The notes: generated by a model from the sequence alone, not told the origin. DNA of 64,000 bases from Lishizhenia tianjinensis (GCF_900116425.1 NZ_FPAS01000002.1:452537-516536); one strand, 5' to 3'. Positions 45,337 through 53,458 are shown, counted from the stretch's first letter. A program made the numbers and translations.

Positions 45337-45540
45337 ATGTTCAAAGTATACGTTATCACTTTGTCGGTTTTCGAGACCTCTCCTTCCTCGAACCTGAAAA
45401 CAGTTTTGAGCAAGAGTAATGAGCAAGATGTTTAGACTTGATTATAACCACAAAGTAAGCGGAGGTTTGCACAAAGGACACGGAGTAAGGATTTTGTTTG
45501 GATGGAGAACGGGAGTATGGTTTAATAAAGTCTCCTCATG

Positions 45541-45588
45541 TTAAATCATTGAATTGTTGAATTTTTGAATCATTGAATCATTGAATCC
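45541..45588. repeat. Degenerate tandem array, 8-bp period (TTGAATCA type), in copy A
   Basis: TTAAATCA, TTGAATTG, TTGAATTT, TTGAATCA, TTGAATCA, TTGAATCC: six units in exact register. Confidence 0.9.
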
Positions 45589-45751
45589 CTGGATGTCGGT
45601 TTTCGAGATTTCTCCTTCCTCGAACCTCAAAACAGTTTTGAGCAAGAGTAATGAGCAAGGTGTTTAGACTTAATTATAAGCACAAAGGACACGGAGTAAG
45701 GTTTTTGTTTGGATGGAGAACTGGAGTATGGTTGAATAAAGTCTCCTTATG

Positions 45752-45818
45752 TTAAATCATCAAATCCCTCAAATCTTTGAATTGTTGAATCTTTGAATTG
45801 TTGAATTGTTGAATCCCT
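45752..45818. repeat. Degenerate tandem array, 8-bp period (TTTGAATT type), in copy B
   Basis: Eight units in exact register, from TTAAATCA to GTTGAATC. It has two more units than the same array in copy A, so unit number varies between duplicates. Confidence 0.9.
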
Positions 45819-45911
45819 GGAGTCGGCCTTCGAGACTTCTCGTTCTGACGTCGACTATAAATACCACAATACAGGCCATAATCAAAGTTCTCAGACATTG
45901 TTGTCAAAGAA

Positions 45912-45991
45912 TCTAAATATCCAAAAGTCTTACCGTCTCACCGTCTATAAACCCATTCTAGCTATCTAGAAATCTAGTTATCTAGCCATCT
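45912..45991. repeat. Degenerate tandem array, 8-bp period (TCTAAATA / AGAAATCT types)
   Basis: Ten 8-bp units. The first five begin TCT (TCTAAATA, TCCAAAAG, TCTTACCG, TCTCACCG, TCTATAAA); the last four end in TCT (AGCTATCT, AGAAATCT, AGTTATCT, AGCCATCT), with one phase shift between the blocks. Confidence 0.85.
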
Positions 45992-45995
45992 AAAT

Positions 45996-46030
45996 AAAAA
46001 AAGGGACAAACAATAAATGTTCATCCCTTT
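45996..46030 (-). terminator. Rho-independent terminator of the mrp operon
   Basis: On the minus strand GGGATGAAC pairs with GTTTGTCCC, the same stem as after tyrS, but the loop differs (ATTTATT). A T run follows. Confidence 0.8.
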
Positions 46031-46097
46031 TCAATATCAATGCTTTTAACAGTTTATATCCCCTTTATTATAGGAGGTTCTCGATCGGAATCGAGAG

Positions 46098-46129
46098 ACT
46101 AAGCGTCTAAAAATCTAAATGTCTAACTA
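46098..46129. repeat. Degenerate tandem array, 8-bp period, containing the stop of the NifU-like gene
   Basis: ACTAAGCG, TCTAAAAA, TCTAAATG, TCTAACTA in exact register. The stop codon of the minus-strand gene is at 46127-46129. Confidence 0.8.
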
Positions 46130-46384
46130 TGCCGTAGCCATATCCACCGCTTCTACGCGAATGATTTCTGGAGCTACTTTCTTTACGGCTTCTTCTAAAC
46201 CTGCTTTCAAAGTCATAGGACTCATAGAGCATTCAGAACATGCACCCAACAATTTAACTTGAGCTACACCTTCATCAGTAATGTTTACCAATTCCATGTC
46301 TCCACCATCAGCTTCTAAGAAAGGTCTTAGATCTTCTAATGCAGCATTAATTTTTTTGGTAATTTCTTCTTTATTCAAGGCCAT
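46127..46384 (-). CDS. NifU C-terminal-domain (Nfu-type) iron-sulfur carrier
   Basis: An 85-residue protein consisting of the Nfu domain alone. DLRPFLEADGGDMELV near residues 18-33 and the CSECSMSP motif with its CxxC at residues 55-58 are diagnostic. Two monomers share a 4Fe-4S cluster and pass it to target proteins. It is two bases downstream of the mrp gene, another Fe-S carrier, so the pair likely acts together in cluster delivery. Confidence 0.93.
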   Translation of the reverse strand: MALNKEEITKKINAALEDLRPFLEADGGDMELVNITDEGVAQVKLLGACSECSMSPMTLKAGLEEAVKKVAPEIIRVEAVDMATA

Positions 46385-46386
46385 AA

Positions 46387-47472
46387 TTATGCTTTTTCAG
46401 CAACCTTAGCTGCTTTTTTAGTTTCAACTTCTACCACAAATTTACGAACTAATTCGTCAAAGGCATTTGCAGTCGGTGTGTTTTCTTGGAATACTGCCGG
46501 TCTACCCACGTCTCCAGATTCTCTTACACTCTGTACTAATGGAATGTGACCCAAGAAAGTTTCGTTCATTCCTTCTGCCAAATTCTTCGCTCCATCTCTA
46601 CCGAAAATGTAGTATTTGTTCTCAGGTAATTCTGCAGGTGTAAACCATGCCATGTTTTCAATTAAACCAACAACAGGAACTTTGATTCCGTCTAGTTTAA
46701 ACATGTTCACTCCCTTACGCGCATCTGCCAAAGCCACTTCTTGTGGAGTTGAAACAATTACAGCTCCATCCAATGGAACAGTTTGTACCAATGATAAGTG
46801 AATGTCTCCTGTTCCTGGAGGTAAGTCGATTAACAAGTAATCCAATTCTCCCCAGTAAGTATCTGTAAACAATTGCGTTAATGCTTTAGAAGCCATAGGA
46901 CCTCTCCAAACTACCGCATTGTCTTGCTCAGTAAAGAAACCGATAGACATAATTTGTATACCGTAGCTCATTACAGGAACCATCTTCTTTTCACCCTCCA
47001 CTTCTATCATGGTAGGTCTTTCTCCAACTACGTCAAACATGGTTGGCATAGATGGACCGTAGATGTCAGCATCCACAATACCAACTTTGTAACCTGCCTT
47101 GGTTAATCCACCTGCAAGGTTAGCTGTAACTGTAGATTTTCCTACTCCACCTTTACCAGAGGCAACGGCTACAATGTTTTTCACTTCAGGTAAGATTCTT
47201 CTGCGCGTTGCAGTTTCAGCAGTACTCATACCTTTTACAGTACATTCTACCTCTATATTTTTTCCTAATACTCTTTCCAATGCAAACTCAACTGCTTCTT
47301 CCATACGCTTTCTAGCGTGTAGAGCAGGGTTGGTAACATTAACGGTAAGTGAAATTGTGTTTCCCTCTATTACTAAGTCTTCTACTAAGTTCTGAGAAAC
47401 GATATCCTTCTTTAAATCAGGTTCTAAAACATTGCCCAAGGCCTCTAATACCTTGTCTCTTGTAATTGCCAT
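46387..47472 (-). CDS. mrp: Mrp/NBP35-family Fe-S cluster carrier ATPase
   Basis: A 361-residue ATPase. The N-terminal 90 residues form the MIP18 (DUF59) domain; the rest is the P-loop core with the deviant Walker A VASGKGGVGKST near residues 107-118 and IDLPPGTGDIHLSL near 217-230. The CxxC found in many ApbC proteins is not evident, as in a number of Mrp homologues. It has a -7 box upstream and is followed directly by the Nfu-type gene. Confidence 0.94.
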   Translation of the reverse strand: MAITRDKVLEALGNVLEPDLKKDIVSQNLVEDLVIEGNTISLTVNVTNPALHARKRMEEAVEFALERVLGKNIEVECTVKGMSTAETATRRRILPEVKNIVAVASGKGGVGKSTVTANLAGGLTKAGYKVGIVDADIYGPSMPTMFDVVGERPTMIEVEGEKKMVPVMSYGIQIMSIGFFTEQDNAVVWRGPMASKALTQLFTDTYWGELDYLLIDLPPGTGDIHLSLVQTVPLDGAVIVSTPQEVALADARKGVNMFKLDGIKVPVVGLIENMAWFTPAELPENKYYIFGRDGAKNLAEGMNETFLGHIPLVQSVRESGDVGRPAVFQENTPTANAFDELVRKFVVEVETKKAAKVAEKA

Positions 47473-47491
47473 AGCTATTCTTTACGTCCCG

Positions 47492-47499
47492 CAAAAATA
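47492..47499 (-). promoter_or_regulatory. -7 box of mrp operon (TATTTTTG)
   Basis: Exact TAnnTTTG match, 19 bases before the mrp ATG. Confidence 0.6.
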
Positions 47500-47677
47500 A
47501 GGCTAATACTTTAAGATGTAAAGGATAAAGTGGGGAATGTTTAATGGGTGACTAAGAATGGGAGGTAGGAGGGTGAAAAGCGAGTTCAGATATGTATAGA
47601 ATGAACTTTTTTTTGAATGTTTTTCTTAGATATATACTGGCTATATTCTTTAATTTGGAAGTCTAAAATAAACCATC

Positions 47678-48340
47678 ATGAAAAAATCATTAATGCTTTT
47701 AACACTCTTTGTTTGCACTGCAGTTTTTAGTCAGAATACAAACAAACACAGTGTAAGTCTATTTACAGGAATCATACAGAACTATGCTGATGGAACCCTT
47801 CCGTTTAATACAAAATCACTTTATCCAGGTAATGGCGTGTTCAATGGTTTACTGAACAATTCCATAGGTGTGTCCTATAAAAATTATAGTTCCAAAGGGT
47901 ACTGGTGGTCTGGTTCTGTACAATATTTAAACGAATGGAGTTATATTGAAAGGTTAAAGTCAGAACGACCAATTATCAACAGGCTTCACCTTACCACTGC
48001 GATGAATTTGGGTAAAACCAAAGTATTAAATGAACACTTTAGTATAGATTACGGAATGGGATTGTTGTATAGATATGCCGAAGAAGAGGTGTTAACACCT
48101 ACTACGAACAATTATTTTTTAGGGGAAGACATTTTACTTCACAGTACAGGTGTTAACCTTCAGTGTGCTTTAAATTATAAACTTGGAGATCATATAAATT
48201 TGTTCACAGGTCTGAACGCTAGGGCTTATCTTTTTGGAGTTGAGCAAGGGGAGACTGAGTTTCTACCTTTGAGTAGGAAGGTAAGTGAAGGGGAGACCCT
48301 TAATTTTAGTCTCGACTTAGGTTTATCTTTTACTTTTTAA
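47678..48340 (+). CDS. Putative outer-membrane beta-barrel protein, function unknown
   Basis: A 220-residue exported protein with a signal peptide ending TAVFSQ (residue 19). The mature part alternates polar and aromatic residues (for example GYWWSGSVQYLNEWSY, SLDLGLSFTF at the end), and the aromatic final residue is typical of small outer-membrane barrels. No specific family is recognised. It is divergent from mrp and converges on the DUF4296 gene. Confidence 0.65.
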   Translation: MKKSLMLLTLFVCTAVFSQNTNKHSVSLFTGIIQNYADGTLPFNTKSLYPGNGVFNGLLNNSIGVSYKNYSSKGYWWSGSVQYLNEWSYIERLKSERPIINRLHLTTAMNLGKTKVLNEHFSIDYGMGLLYRYAEEEVLTPTTNNYFLGEDILLHSTGVNLQCALNYKLGDHINLFTGLNARAYLFGVEQGETEFLPLSRKVSEGETLNFSLDLGLSFTF

Positions 48341-48356
48341 TGATTTCTAGGCCCTT

Positions 48357-48520
48357 TCCTTATCCCCAAACAATTTGGGGAGGGTCGCGCTTTTCATCCT
48401 ACGCTTCGGTAGTCAACTAAAAAAGCTGGGTGCTTTCTGTGGCTTCTTTGGTCGCCCCAAAAGCATTGGCTTTTCAAAGTTTCCTCCCTGCAGGGTATCC
48501 TTACAATCGCTAAGGGAATT
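48357..48520. repeat. Possible degenerate intergenic repeat element with TCCCCAAA/TTTGGGGA hairpin
   Basis: An 8-bp perfect stem TCCCCAAA/TTTGGGGA with a CAA loop lies at 48364-48382, followed by GGTCGCGCTTTTC, CTACGCTTCGGTAG (a second hairpin) and TCCCTGCAGGGTATCCTTAC. It sits between convergent genes and lacks the octamer array found in the other long convergent gaps. No coding frame is supported. Confidence 0.4.
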
Positions 48521-48913
48521 TTATTTGGTGGTTACCAAAGTATCTTCTTTCTGTGTCGTGTTGTTTTCAATTGAAAATGAGCGCATGTTCAATGAATCAG
48601 AAATTTTGGTGTAGATATCATTCAATACCTCTTGCTCTCTACTGTAGTAGGTAAAAGAGGTGTTGAAACGTGCGCTGTCTAGGTTGTACTTGGCAAATAT
48701 GTCCTGACCTTCGCGCTTTAAAATTTTGTAGTAGTTGGGTAAACTTCTGTACTTGTTTTGTACATAACCTTCTAACACGAGAAGGTCTTGCAAAACATAC
48801 TGAAAAGTGTCTTGCGGTATTAAATCATAAGGCCTAGGGTTTTCTTCCAAATTGTTTTGGCAAGCCGTAAAAATGAAAGAAAACCCTATAAGAAATAGCC
48901 CTAATTTTTTCAT
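48521..48913 (-). CDS. DUF4296 lipoprotein
   Basis: A 130-residue lipoprotein (signal MKKLGLFLIGFSFIFTAC, Cys at residue 18). The DUF4296 pattern is clear: RPYDLIPQDTFQYVLQDLLVLEGYV followed by a Tyr-rich middle and YYSREQEVLNDIYTKISD. The family is confined to Bacteroidota and uncharacterised. It starts two bases after the dihydroorotase stop, an arrangement that is conserved in many flavobacteria, so it may share regulation without sharing a pathway. Confidence 0.88.
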   Translation of the reverse strand: MKKLGLFLIGFSFIFTACQNNLEENPRPYDLIPQDTFQYVLQDLLVLEGYVQNKYRSLPNYYKILKREGQDIFAKYNLDSARFNTSFTYYSREQEVLNDIYTKISDSLNMRSFSIENNTTQKEDTLVTTK

Positions 48914-48915
48914 GT

Positions 48916-50247
48916 CTATCTATCGAAAGTAATACGTTGACCATTACCAACTTCAACAATAGCGTTGTTGTGGTAAACTGTTTTTCCGTTTACAATAGTT
49001 CTATCAATTACGTGAGAGAATTTAGTTCCTTCGAAAGGAGACCATCCACACTTGTACAATAAGCTTTCTCTAGTAACGGTTTGGTCTTGCTTAGGATCTA
49101 CGATTACGATATCGGCAAAGTAACCTTCTCTTAAGTATCCTCTTTCTTTTACTTGGAAACAATCTGCAGGCGCGTGAGCCATTTTCTCAACCACTCTTTC
49201 TAAAGGAATAATTCCTTCTTTAGATTTCTCCAACATGGCCAATAAAGCGTGCTGTACTAACGGACCACCAGAAGGTGCGTTAAAGTAAGTGTTTGCTTTT
49301 TCTTCCAAAGTATGAGGAGCGTGATCTGTAGCAACAATGTCAATTCTGTTGTCTAACAAAGCTTTCCAAATCTGGTCTCTATCAACCGCAGTTTTTACCG
49401 CTGGGTTCCACTTAATGAAAGTACCTTTTTCGTCGTAGAATTCATCTGTAAACCACAAGTGGTGTACACAAGCTTCAGCTGTAATTCTTTTCTCTTTTAA
49501 AGGAATATCATTTCTGAATAATTCAGTTTCTTTTCCTGTAGAAATATGTAAAATGTGTAAACGTGTATCGAATTTTTTAGCCAATTCTACCGCTTTACTA
49601 GAAGATAAGTAACAAGCTTCTTCACTTCTAATTTCTGGGTGGTATTTAATTGGCATGTCTTCACCGTATTTTTCACGGTAAATTTCTGTGTTTCTACGTA
49701 TAGTTGCTTCGTCTTCACAGTGCGTAGCAATTAACATAGGAACTTCAGAGAAGATTTTTTCCAAGGTTGCTGTTTCATCTACCAACATATTACCTGTACT
49801 CGACCCCATGAAAACTTTTACACCACATACGTTGTGAGGATCTGTTTGTAAAACATGTTCTATGTTGTCGTTAGAAGCTCCCATAAAGAAGCTGTAGTTA
49901 GCAATACTTGTATTAGCTGCAATGTCGTATTTGTCTTGCAACAATTGCTGCGTTAAAGCATTAGGAACCGTATTTGGCATTTCCATGAAGGTAGTAATAC
50001 CACCTGCAACAGCAGCTCTACTCTCTGTACCTATGTTGGCTTTGTGCGTTAAACCTGGCTCTCTAAAGTGAACTTGATCATCTATACATCCTGGAAGTAC
50101 ATATTTTCCATCAGCATTAATTTCTTCTGCATTGGCTTCAGAAATGTTTGCCGCGATTTTGGTAATTCTACCGTCCTCTATAAGTATGTCTAAATGTTCC
50201 TTTTTTCCTTCGTTTATTACTAAACCTCCTTTGATAACTGTTTTCAT
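48916..50247 (-). CDS. pyrC: Dihydroorotase
   Basis: A 443-residue zinc amidohydrolase of the dihydroorotase/allantoinase group, third step of pyrimidine synthesis. The metal motif appears as QVHFREPGLTHK near residues 58-69, other metal ligands in THCEDEA and HILHISTG, and the Asp in ATDHAPHT near 308-315. PFEGTKFSHVI near the C-terminus is common in this group. Allantoinase is the alternative, but the gene neighbourhood favours dihydroorotase. Confidence 0.92.
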   Translation of the reverse strand: MKTVIKGGLVINEGKKEHLDILIEDGRITKIAANISEANAEEINADGKYVLPGCIDDQVHFREPGLTHKANIGTESRAAVAGGITTFMEMPNTVPNALTQQLLQDKYDIAANTSIANYSFFMGASNDNIEHVLQTDPHNVCGVKVFMGSSTGNMLVDETATLEKIFSEVPMLIATHCEDEATIRRNTEIYREKYGEDMPIKYHPEIRSEEACYLSSSKAVELAKKFDTRLHILHISTGKETELFRNDIPLKEKRITAEACVHHLWFTDEFYDEKGTFIKWNPAVKTAVDRDQIWKALLDNRIDIVATDHAPHTLEEKANTYFNAPSGGPLVQHALLAMLEKSKEGIIPLERVVEKMAHAPADCFQVKERGYLREGYFADIVIVDPKQDQTVTRESLLYKCGWSPFEGTKFSHVIDRTIVNGKTVYHNNAIVEVGNGQRITFDR

Positions 50248-50305
50248 ATGTACTTCTTTTGTATGTATAGTGGTATAGAAAGGTGTTCAACCTTGTTTAC
50301 CTCGG

Positions 50306-50313
50306 CAAAGGTA
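50306..50313 (-). promoter_or_regulatory. -7 box of pyrC (TACCTTTG)
   Basis: Exact TAnnTTTG match, 58 bases before the pyrC ATG, so this gene has a separate promoter from the GT2 gene upstream. Confidence 0.55.
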
Positions 50314-50345
50314 AGTCTCAAACCAAGGATATCCCAGAAATGAAC

Positions 50346-51059
50346 TTATAATTTTAATCCACGCATTTTCCAAACACCAAAAAGTGCTTCTTTGAAAATA
50401 CCAGAACTCATTTTAGATTCTCCGTAAAGTCTATCCACAAAAGTGATAGGAACTTCTACGATTTTAAATTTGTGTCTTTTCACCGCATACTTCATACAGA
50501 TTTGAAAAGCGTATCCTCTAAAGGTAATAGCATCGAAGTTTACGGCTTGCAAAGCTTCTTTGGCGTAACATTTAAATCCTGCAGTGGTGTCTTTTATTCC
50601 TATCCACAAAATCATCCTTACATAAATAGAAGCGAAATAAGACATTAAAACTCTGTCCCAAGGCCAGTTGCTTACTTTTCCTCCTTTGCAGTAACGAGAT
50701 CCTATGGCTAATCCAGCGTTCTTCTCCTTACATGCCGTGTAAAGGCGAATCAAATCATCTGGGTTGTGAGAGAAGTCACAGTCCATTTCAAAAATGTAGT
50801 CGTAGTTTCTTTGTAAAGACCATTTAAAGCCATGGATGTAAGCTGTTCCCAATCCCAGTTTTCCTTCCCTTTGTTCAAGGTGGAGTTGAGTGGGGAATTC
50901 TTTTTGCAGTTCTTTAACGCGTTTTGCCGTCCCATCGGGTGAATTATCGTCGATAATTAACAGGTGAAATTCTTTTTCTAAAGAGAAAACTTTACGTACC
51001 ATTTTCTCTATGTTCTCGATTTCGTTATATGTGGGGATGATTACTACGCTGTCTGACAC
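50346..51059 (-). CDS. Polyprenol-phosphate mannosyltransferase-like GT2 enzyme
   Basis: A 237-residue GT2 glycosyltransferase of the dolichol-phosphate mannose synthase (DPM1) type. VIIPTYNEIENI near residues 6-17, IIDDNSPDGTA near 35-45, and MDCDFSHNPDDL near 94-105 (DxD-like) are diagnostic, with ITFVDRLYGESKM near the C-terminus. It lacks C-terminal membrane helices, as in the short DPM1 form. It probably makes polyprenyl-phosphate sugar for O-glycosylation or lipid modification. Confidence 0.9.
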   Translation of the reverse strand: MSDSVVIIPTYNEIENIEKMVRKVFSLEKEFHLLIIDDNSPDGTAKRVKELQKEFPTQLHLEQREGKLGLGTAYIHGFKWSLQRNYDYIFEMDCDFSHNPDDLIRLYTACKEKNAGLAIGSRYCKGGKVSNWPWDRVLMSYFASIYVRMILWIGIKDTTAGFKCYAKEALQAVNFDAITFRGYAFQICMKYAVKRHKFKIVEVPITFVDRLYGESKMSSGIFKEALFGVWKMRGLKL

Positions 51060-51180
51060 TGCATTATTTTTTTAGTGTTGCTAATATAATGGAATTATTG
51101 AAGAAAGAAAACCTGTGTATTTGCTTTGTGATTTATTAACGAAGGTGCGGTAAATAGGGAGGAGAGGTGGAGGCAAGGAA

Positions 51181-51669
51181 TTAATTTTCTTCTCCTGAGA
51201 AAAGGTCGTTGATTACTTCGTAAATTAAGTTTTGCTCGTAGCCCTTACTGTGCAGGTAACGCATCACTTTTGCGCGTTGTTGCCATTGATTTTCAGAGCT
51301 TTTGAGGCTGGCTTTTTTGCGTTCAGCTAATTGAACAAGTGTAGAAAAGTAAACTTCGGGTTCTATGATGGCCATTCCTTTTTTTATGGTATATTCAGAA
51401 ACGCGTTTTTGTTTAAGGTGTTGCTTGATTTTGTTGCGCCCCCATTTTTTGATGTTGAATTTACCTGAAACAAAACTTTCGGCAAAACGTTCTTCGTCTA
51501 AAAAACGATTGCTTATTAAGTCAGCGATGAGCACATTTCTGTCTTCCTCATCTAATCCCCAAGAAAATAATTTGTTTTCAACCTCAGAATGGCAGCGGTC
51601 TTGATAGGCGCAGTAGGCTTCGATTTTTTGCTTAGCCTCTAAAAGCGAGTATTTGCACTCCGACTTCAT
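51181..51669 (-). CDS. recX: RecA regulator RecX family protein
   Basis: A 162-residue all-helical protein with the RecX three-helix repeats: AYCAYQDRCHSEVENKL near residues 17-33, NRFLDEERFAESFV near 54-67 and RNKIKQHLKQKRVS near 79-92. The frame is open upstream to 51705, but the ATG at 51669 was chosen because it starts one base after the stop of the RNase gene and gives MKSECKYSLLEAKQKIEAYC. RecX modulates RecA filaments in recombination and SOS. RecA is not in the window. Confidence 0.9.
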   Translation of the reverse strand: MKSECKYSLLEAKQKIEAYCAYQDRCHSEVENKLFSWGLDEEDRNVLIADLISNRFLDEERFAESFVSGKFNIKKWGRNKIKQHLKQKRVSEYTIKKGMAIIEPEVYFSTLVQLAERKKASLKSSENQWQQRAKVMRYLHSKGYEQNLIYEVINDLFSGEEN

Positions 51670-51670
51670 G

Positions 51671-53218
51671 TCAGAGTGCAATTTCCTCATTTTTTTTGTT
51701 GACAAAAGAGTACTGCATAAAATGGTTGGCTGTAATTCCTCTTACAGGAATCCACTTTTTATATTTGAAGAACCATTTCAATTGCTTACTGATTAGTCCA
51801 CGCTTGAAGTAAGCTTCTATATAAGGGTGAACTAATAACGTAATATCAGTTTCTTTTTTGTCTTGGATTAAGAAATCCAAATTCGTTTCAATTTCTTCGG
51901 TGAAGAGTATACTTGCTGTAACCTCTCCTGTACCGTTACATGCCGGACAAGTTTCATTGGTATTGATGTCAGTTTCCGGTCTTGTGCGTTGTCTTGTTAT
52001 CTCAATAACCCCAAAACGCGATGGAGGAAGGATGTTGTGTTTTGCGCGGTCCGGTTTCATGAATTCCTTCATTTTCTCGTACAACGCTCTGTTGTTTTCC
52101 TTCTCGTGCATGTCTATAAAATCAACAGCTACGATACCACCCATGTCACGCAATTGCAATACTCTTGCTAATTCTTCAGCCGCCTCAATGTTGGTAGCTA
52201 AAGCATTGCTTTCCTGATTGTCTGCGCCCTTTCTGTTACCACTATTCACGTCAACAACGTGCATAGCTTCTGTGTGTTCAATAATTAAGTATCCACCACT
52301 AGGTAATGGAACCTTCTTACCAAACAAAGCTTTAATTTGGCGGTTAATGCCAAACTTTTCGAAAATTTCTAATTTTCCGTTGTAATGCTTTAAAATTTTC
52401 TCTCTTCCAGGAGCTATACTTTCTATGTAATCGCTCATTTCTTCAAGAAGCTGTTCGTCGTTTACATGTATGTTTGTAAAACTACTGTTGAGAAGGTCTC
52501 TTAATAAACCAGATGCTTTTCCAATTTCACCTAAAACGCGTTTGGGTGGTGTGGATTGTTGCAAATTCTGGTGCATTATTTTCCACTTCTCTAAGAGATT
52601 TTTTAAGTCATTATCTAGTTGCTCGACCTTTTTATTTTCTGCTACAGTTCTGATAATAACCCCGAAATTTTTCGGTTTAATATCGCGCATTATGTCTCTC
52701 AATCGATCGCGTTCTTTGTGATCTTTGATCTTTTGTGAGATGCTCACTTTTTCAGAAAAGGGTACTAAAACCAAAAATCTTCCCGCCAAAGTTACCTCGG
52801 CGCTAAGACGCGGTCCTTTACTTGAAATAGGCTCTTTTGCTACTTGTACCAATATAGGTTGAGTAGAAGAAACTATGTCTGTAATCTTCCCGTCTTTAGG
52901 AATGTCTTCTTCTGACTTAAAATAAAGAAGGTCGGCCACGTTCTGCTTGCTTTGCAAGGTTTGTCGTGTAAACTTATCGAGTGATCTAAATTGTGGACCC
53001 AGGTCTAAATAGTGCAAAAACGCATCTTTTTCGTACCCAACATCAACAAAACAGGCATTCAAACTCGGAACAACCTTTCTAACTTTCCCCAGGTAGATAT
53101 CACCTACAGAAAATTCAGTTTGCCCTTGTTCTTCATGCAACTCAATCAGCTTTCCATCCTTTAACAAAGCAATCCAAACTCCATTTGGTCTGGAGTCGAT
53201 TACTAATTCGTAATTCAC
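51671..53218 (-). CDS. rng: Ribonuclease E/G family protein
   Basis: A 515-residue endoribonuclease of the RNase G size. An S1 RNA-binding domain is near residues 38-125 (GDIYLGKVRKVVPSLNACFVD), the catalytic DNase-I-like core includes VDVNSGNRKG near 330-340 and VDFIDM near 370, and the Zn-link CPACNG is near 418-423. It processes rRNA 5' ends and turns over mRNA. It is followed after one base by recX. A 91-bp gap separates it from the small basic gene. Confidence 0.95.
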   Translation of the reverse strand: MNYELVIDSRPNGVWIALLKDGKLIELHEEQGQTEFSVGDIYLGKVRKVVPSLNACFVDVGYEKDAFLHYLDLGPQFRSLDKFTRQTLQSKQNVADLLYFKSEEDIPKDGKITDIVSSTQPILVQVAKEPISSKGPRLSAEVTLAGRFLVLVPFSEKVSISQKIKDHKERDRLRDIMRDIKPKNFGVIIRTVAENKKVEQLDNDLKNLLEKWKIMHQNLQQSTPPKRVLGEIGKASGLLRDLLNSSFTNIHVNDEQLLEEMSDYIESIAPGREKILKHYNGKLEIFEKFGINRQIKALFGKKVPLPSGGYLIIEHTEAMHVVDVNSGNRKGADNQESNALATNIEAAEELARVLQLRDMGGIVAVDFIDMHEKENNRALYEKMKEFMKPDRAKHNILPPSRFGVIEITRQRTRPETDINTNETCPACNGTGEVTASILFTEEIETNLDFLIQDKKETDITLLVHPYIEAYFKRGLISKQLKWFFKYKKWIPVRGITANHFMQYSFVNKKNEEIAL

Positions 53219-53309
53219 GGAAGCCGTTTTAAAATGTGAATAAATACAAATGACTTAGCGATACGAAATCACTAAGTCAATTTGCTAATAACTCTAAAAT
53301 GTCAGAAGA

Positions 53310-53402
53310 TTATTTTTTCTTCTTGTGACGGTTTTTTCTAAGTCTTTTCTTTCTCTTGTGAGTAGACATCTTATGTCTTTTTCTTTTCTTACCACTTGGC
53401 AT
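53310..53402 (-). CDS. 30-residue basic protein, AURKAIP1/COX24-type ribosomal-protein-like
   Basis: A short complete frame, MPSGKKRKRHKMSTHKRKKR plus RLRKN-type sequence to the stop, of which over half is Lys, Arg or His. It matches small Bacteroidota proteins annotated with the AURKAIP1/COX24 domain, which resemble tiny ribosomal subunit proteins. The start and stop are clear, and the position between HU and rng is usual. It has its own -7 box upstream. Its size means it is easily missed by gene finders. Confidence 0.85.
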   Translation of the reverse strand: MPSGKKRKRHKMSTHKRKKRLRKNRHKKKK

Positions 53403-53458
53403 AACTCTATGTATTAAATGTTAGTATTCTTATTAAAAAATCATCTTCCGCACGGGGC

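Larger units (their letters stand above)
45363..45821 (+). repeat. Tandem duplication of a unit of about 230 bp
   Basis: Copy A (45363-45594, 232 bp) and copy B (45595-45821, 227 bp) both start GTCGGTTTTCGAGA, contain CTCCTTCCTCGAACCT, TGAGCAAGAGTAATGAGCAA and CACGGAGTAAGG, and end in an octamer array and TTGAATCCCTGG. A third head, GTCGGCCTTCGAGACTTCTC, starts at 45822. Copies differ by substitutions, one 20-bp indel and array content. Confidence 0.85.
45291..46126. other. Repeat-rich convergent gap, 836 bp, no gene
   Basis: This region is built from modules: the terminator of the preceding gene, two tandem copies of a unit of about 230 bp, a third truncated head, octamer arrays at 45541, 45752, 45912 and 46098, and the shared 3' module of the NifU-like gene. 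Stops occur in every frame and no coding frame is supported. Confidence 0.75.
45982..46129 (-). repeat. Shared 3' module, copy 2 (after the NifU-like gene)
   Basis: Same order as the module after tyrS: stop codon inside an octamer array (46098-46129), TCGAGA hairpin (46079-46096), then terminator (45996-46030). Length is 148 bp against 149 bp. Confidence 0.7.

Noticed and set aside
45541-45991. Possible CRISPR array
   Set aside because: The repeats are contiguous 8-bp units without spacers of constant length, are degenerate, and no cas gene is nearby.
48375-48614. Possible 79-codon gene after the outer-membrane-type protein
   Set aside because: It crosses a hairpin-rich repeat-like segment and runs into the 3' end of the DUF4296 gene; no ribosome-binding site or motif was seen.
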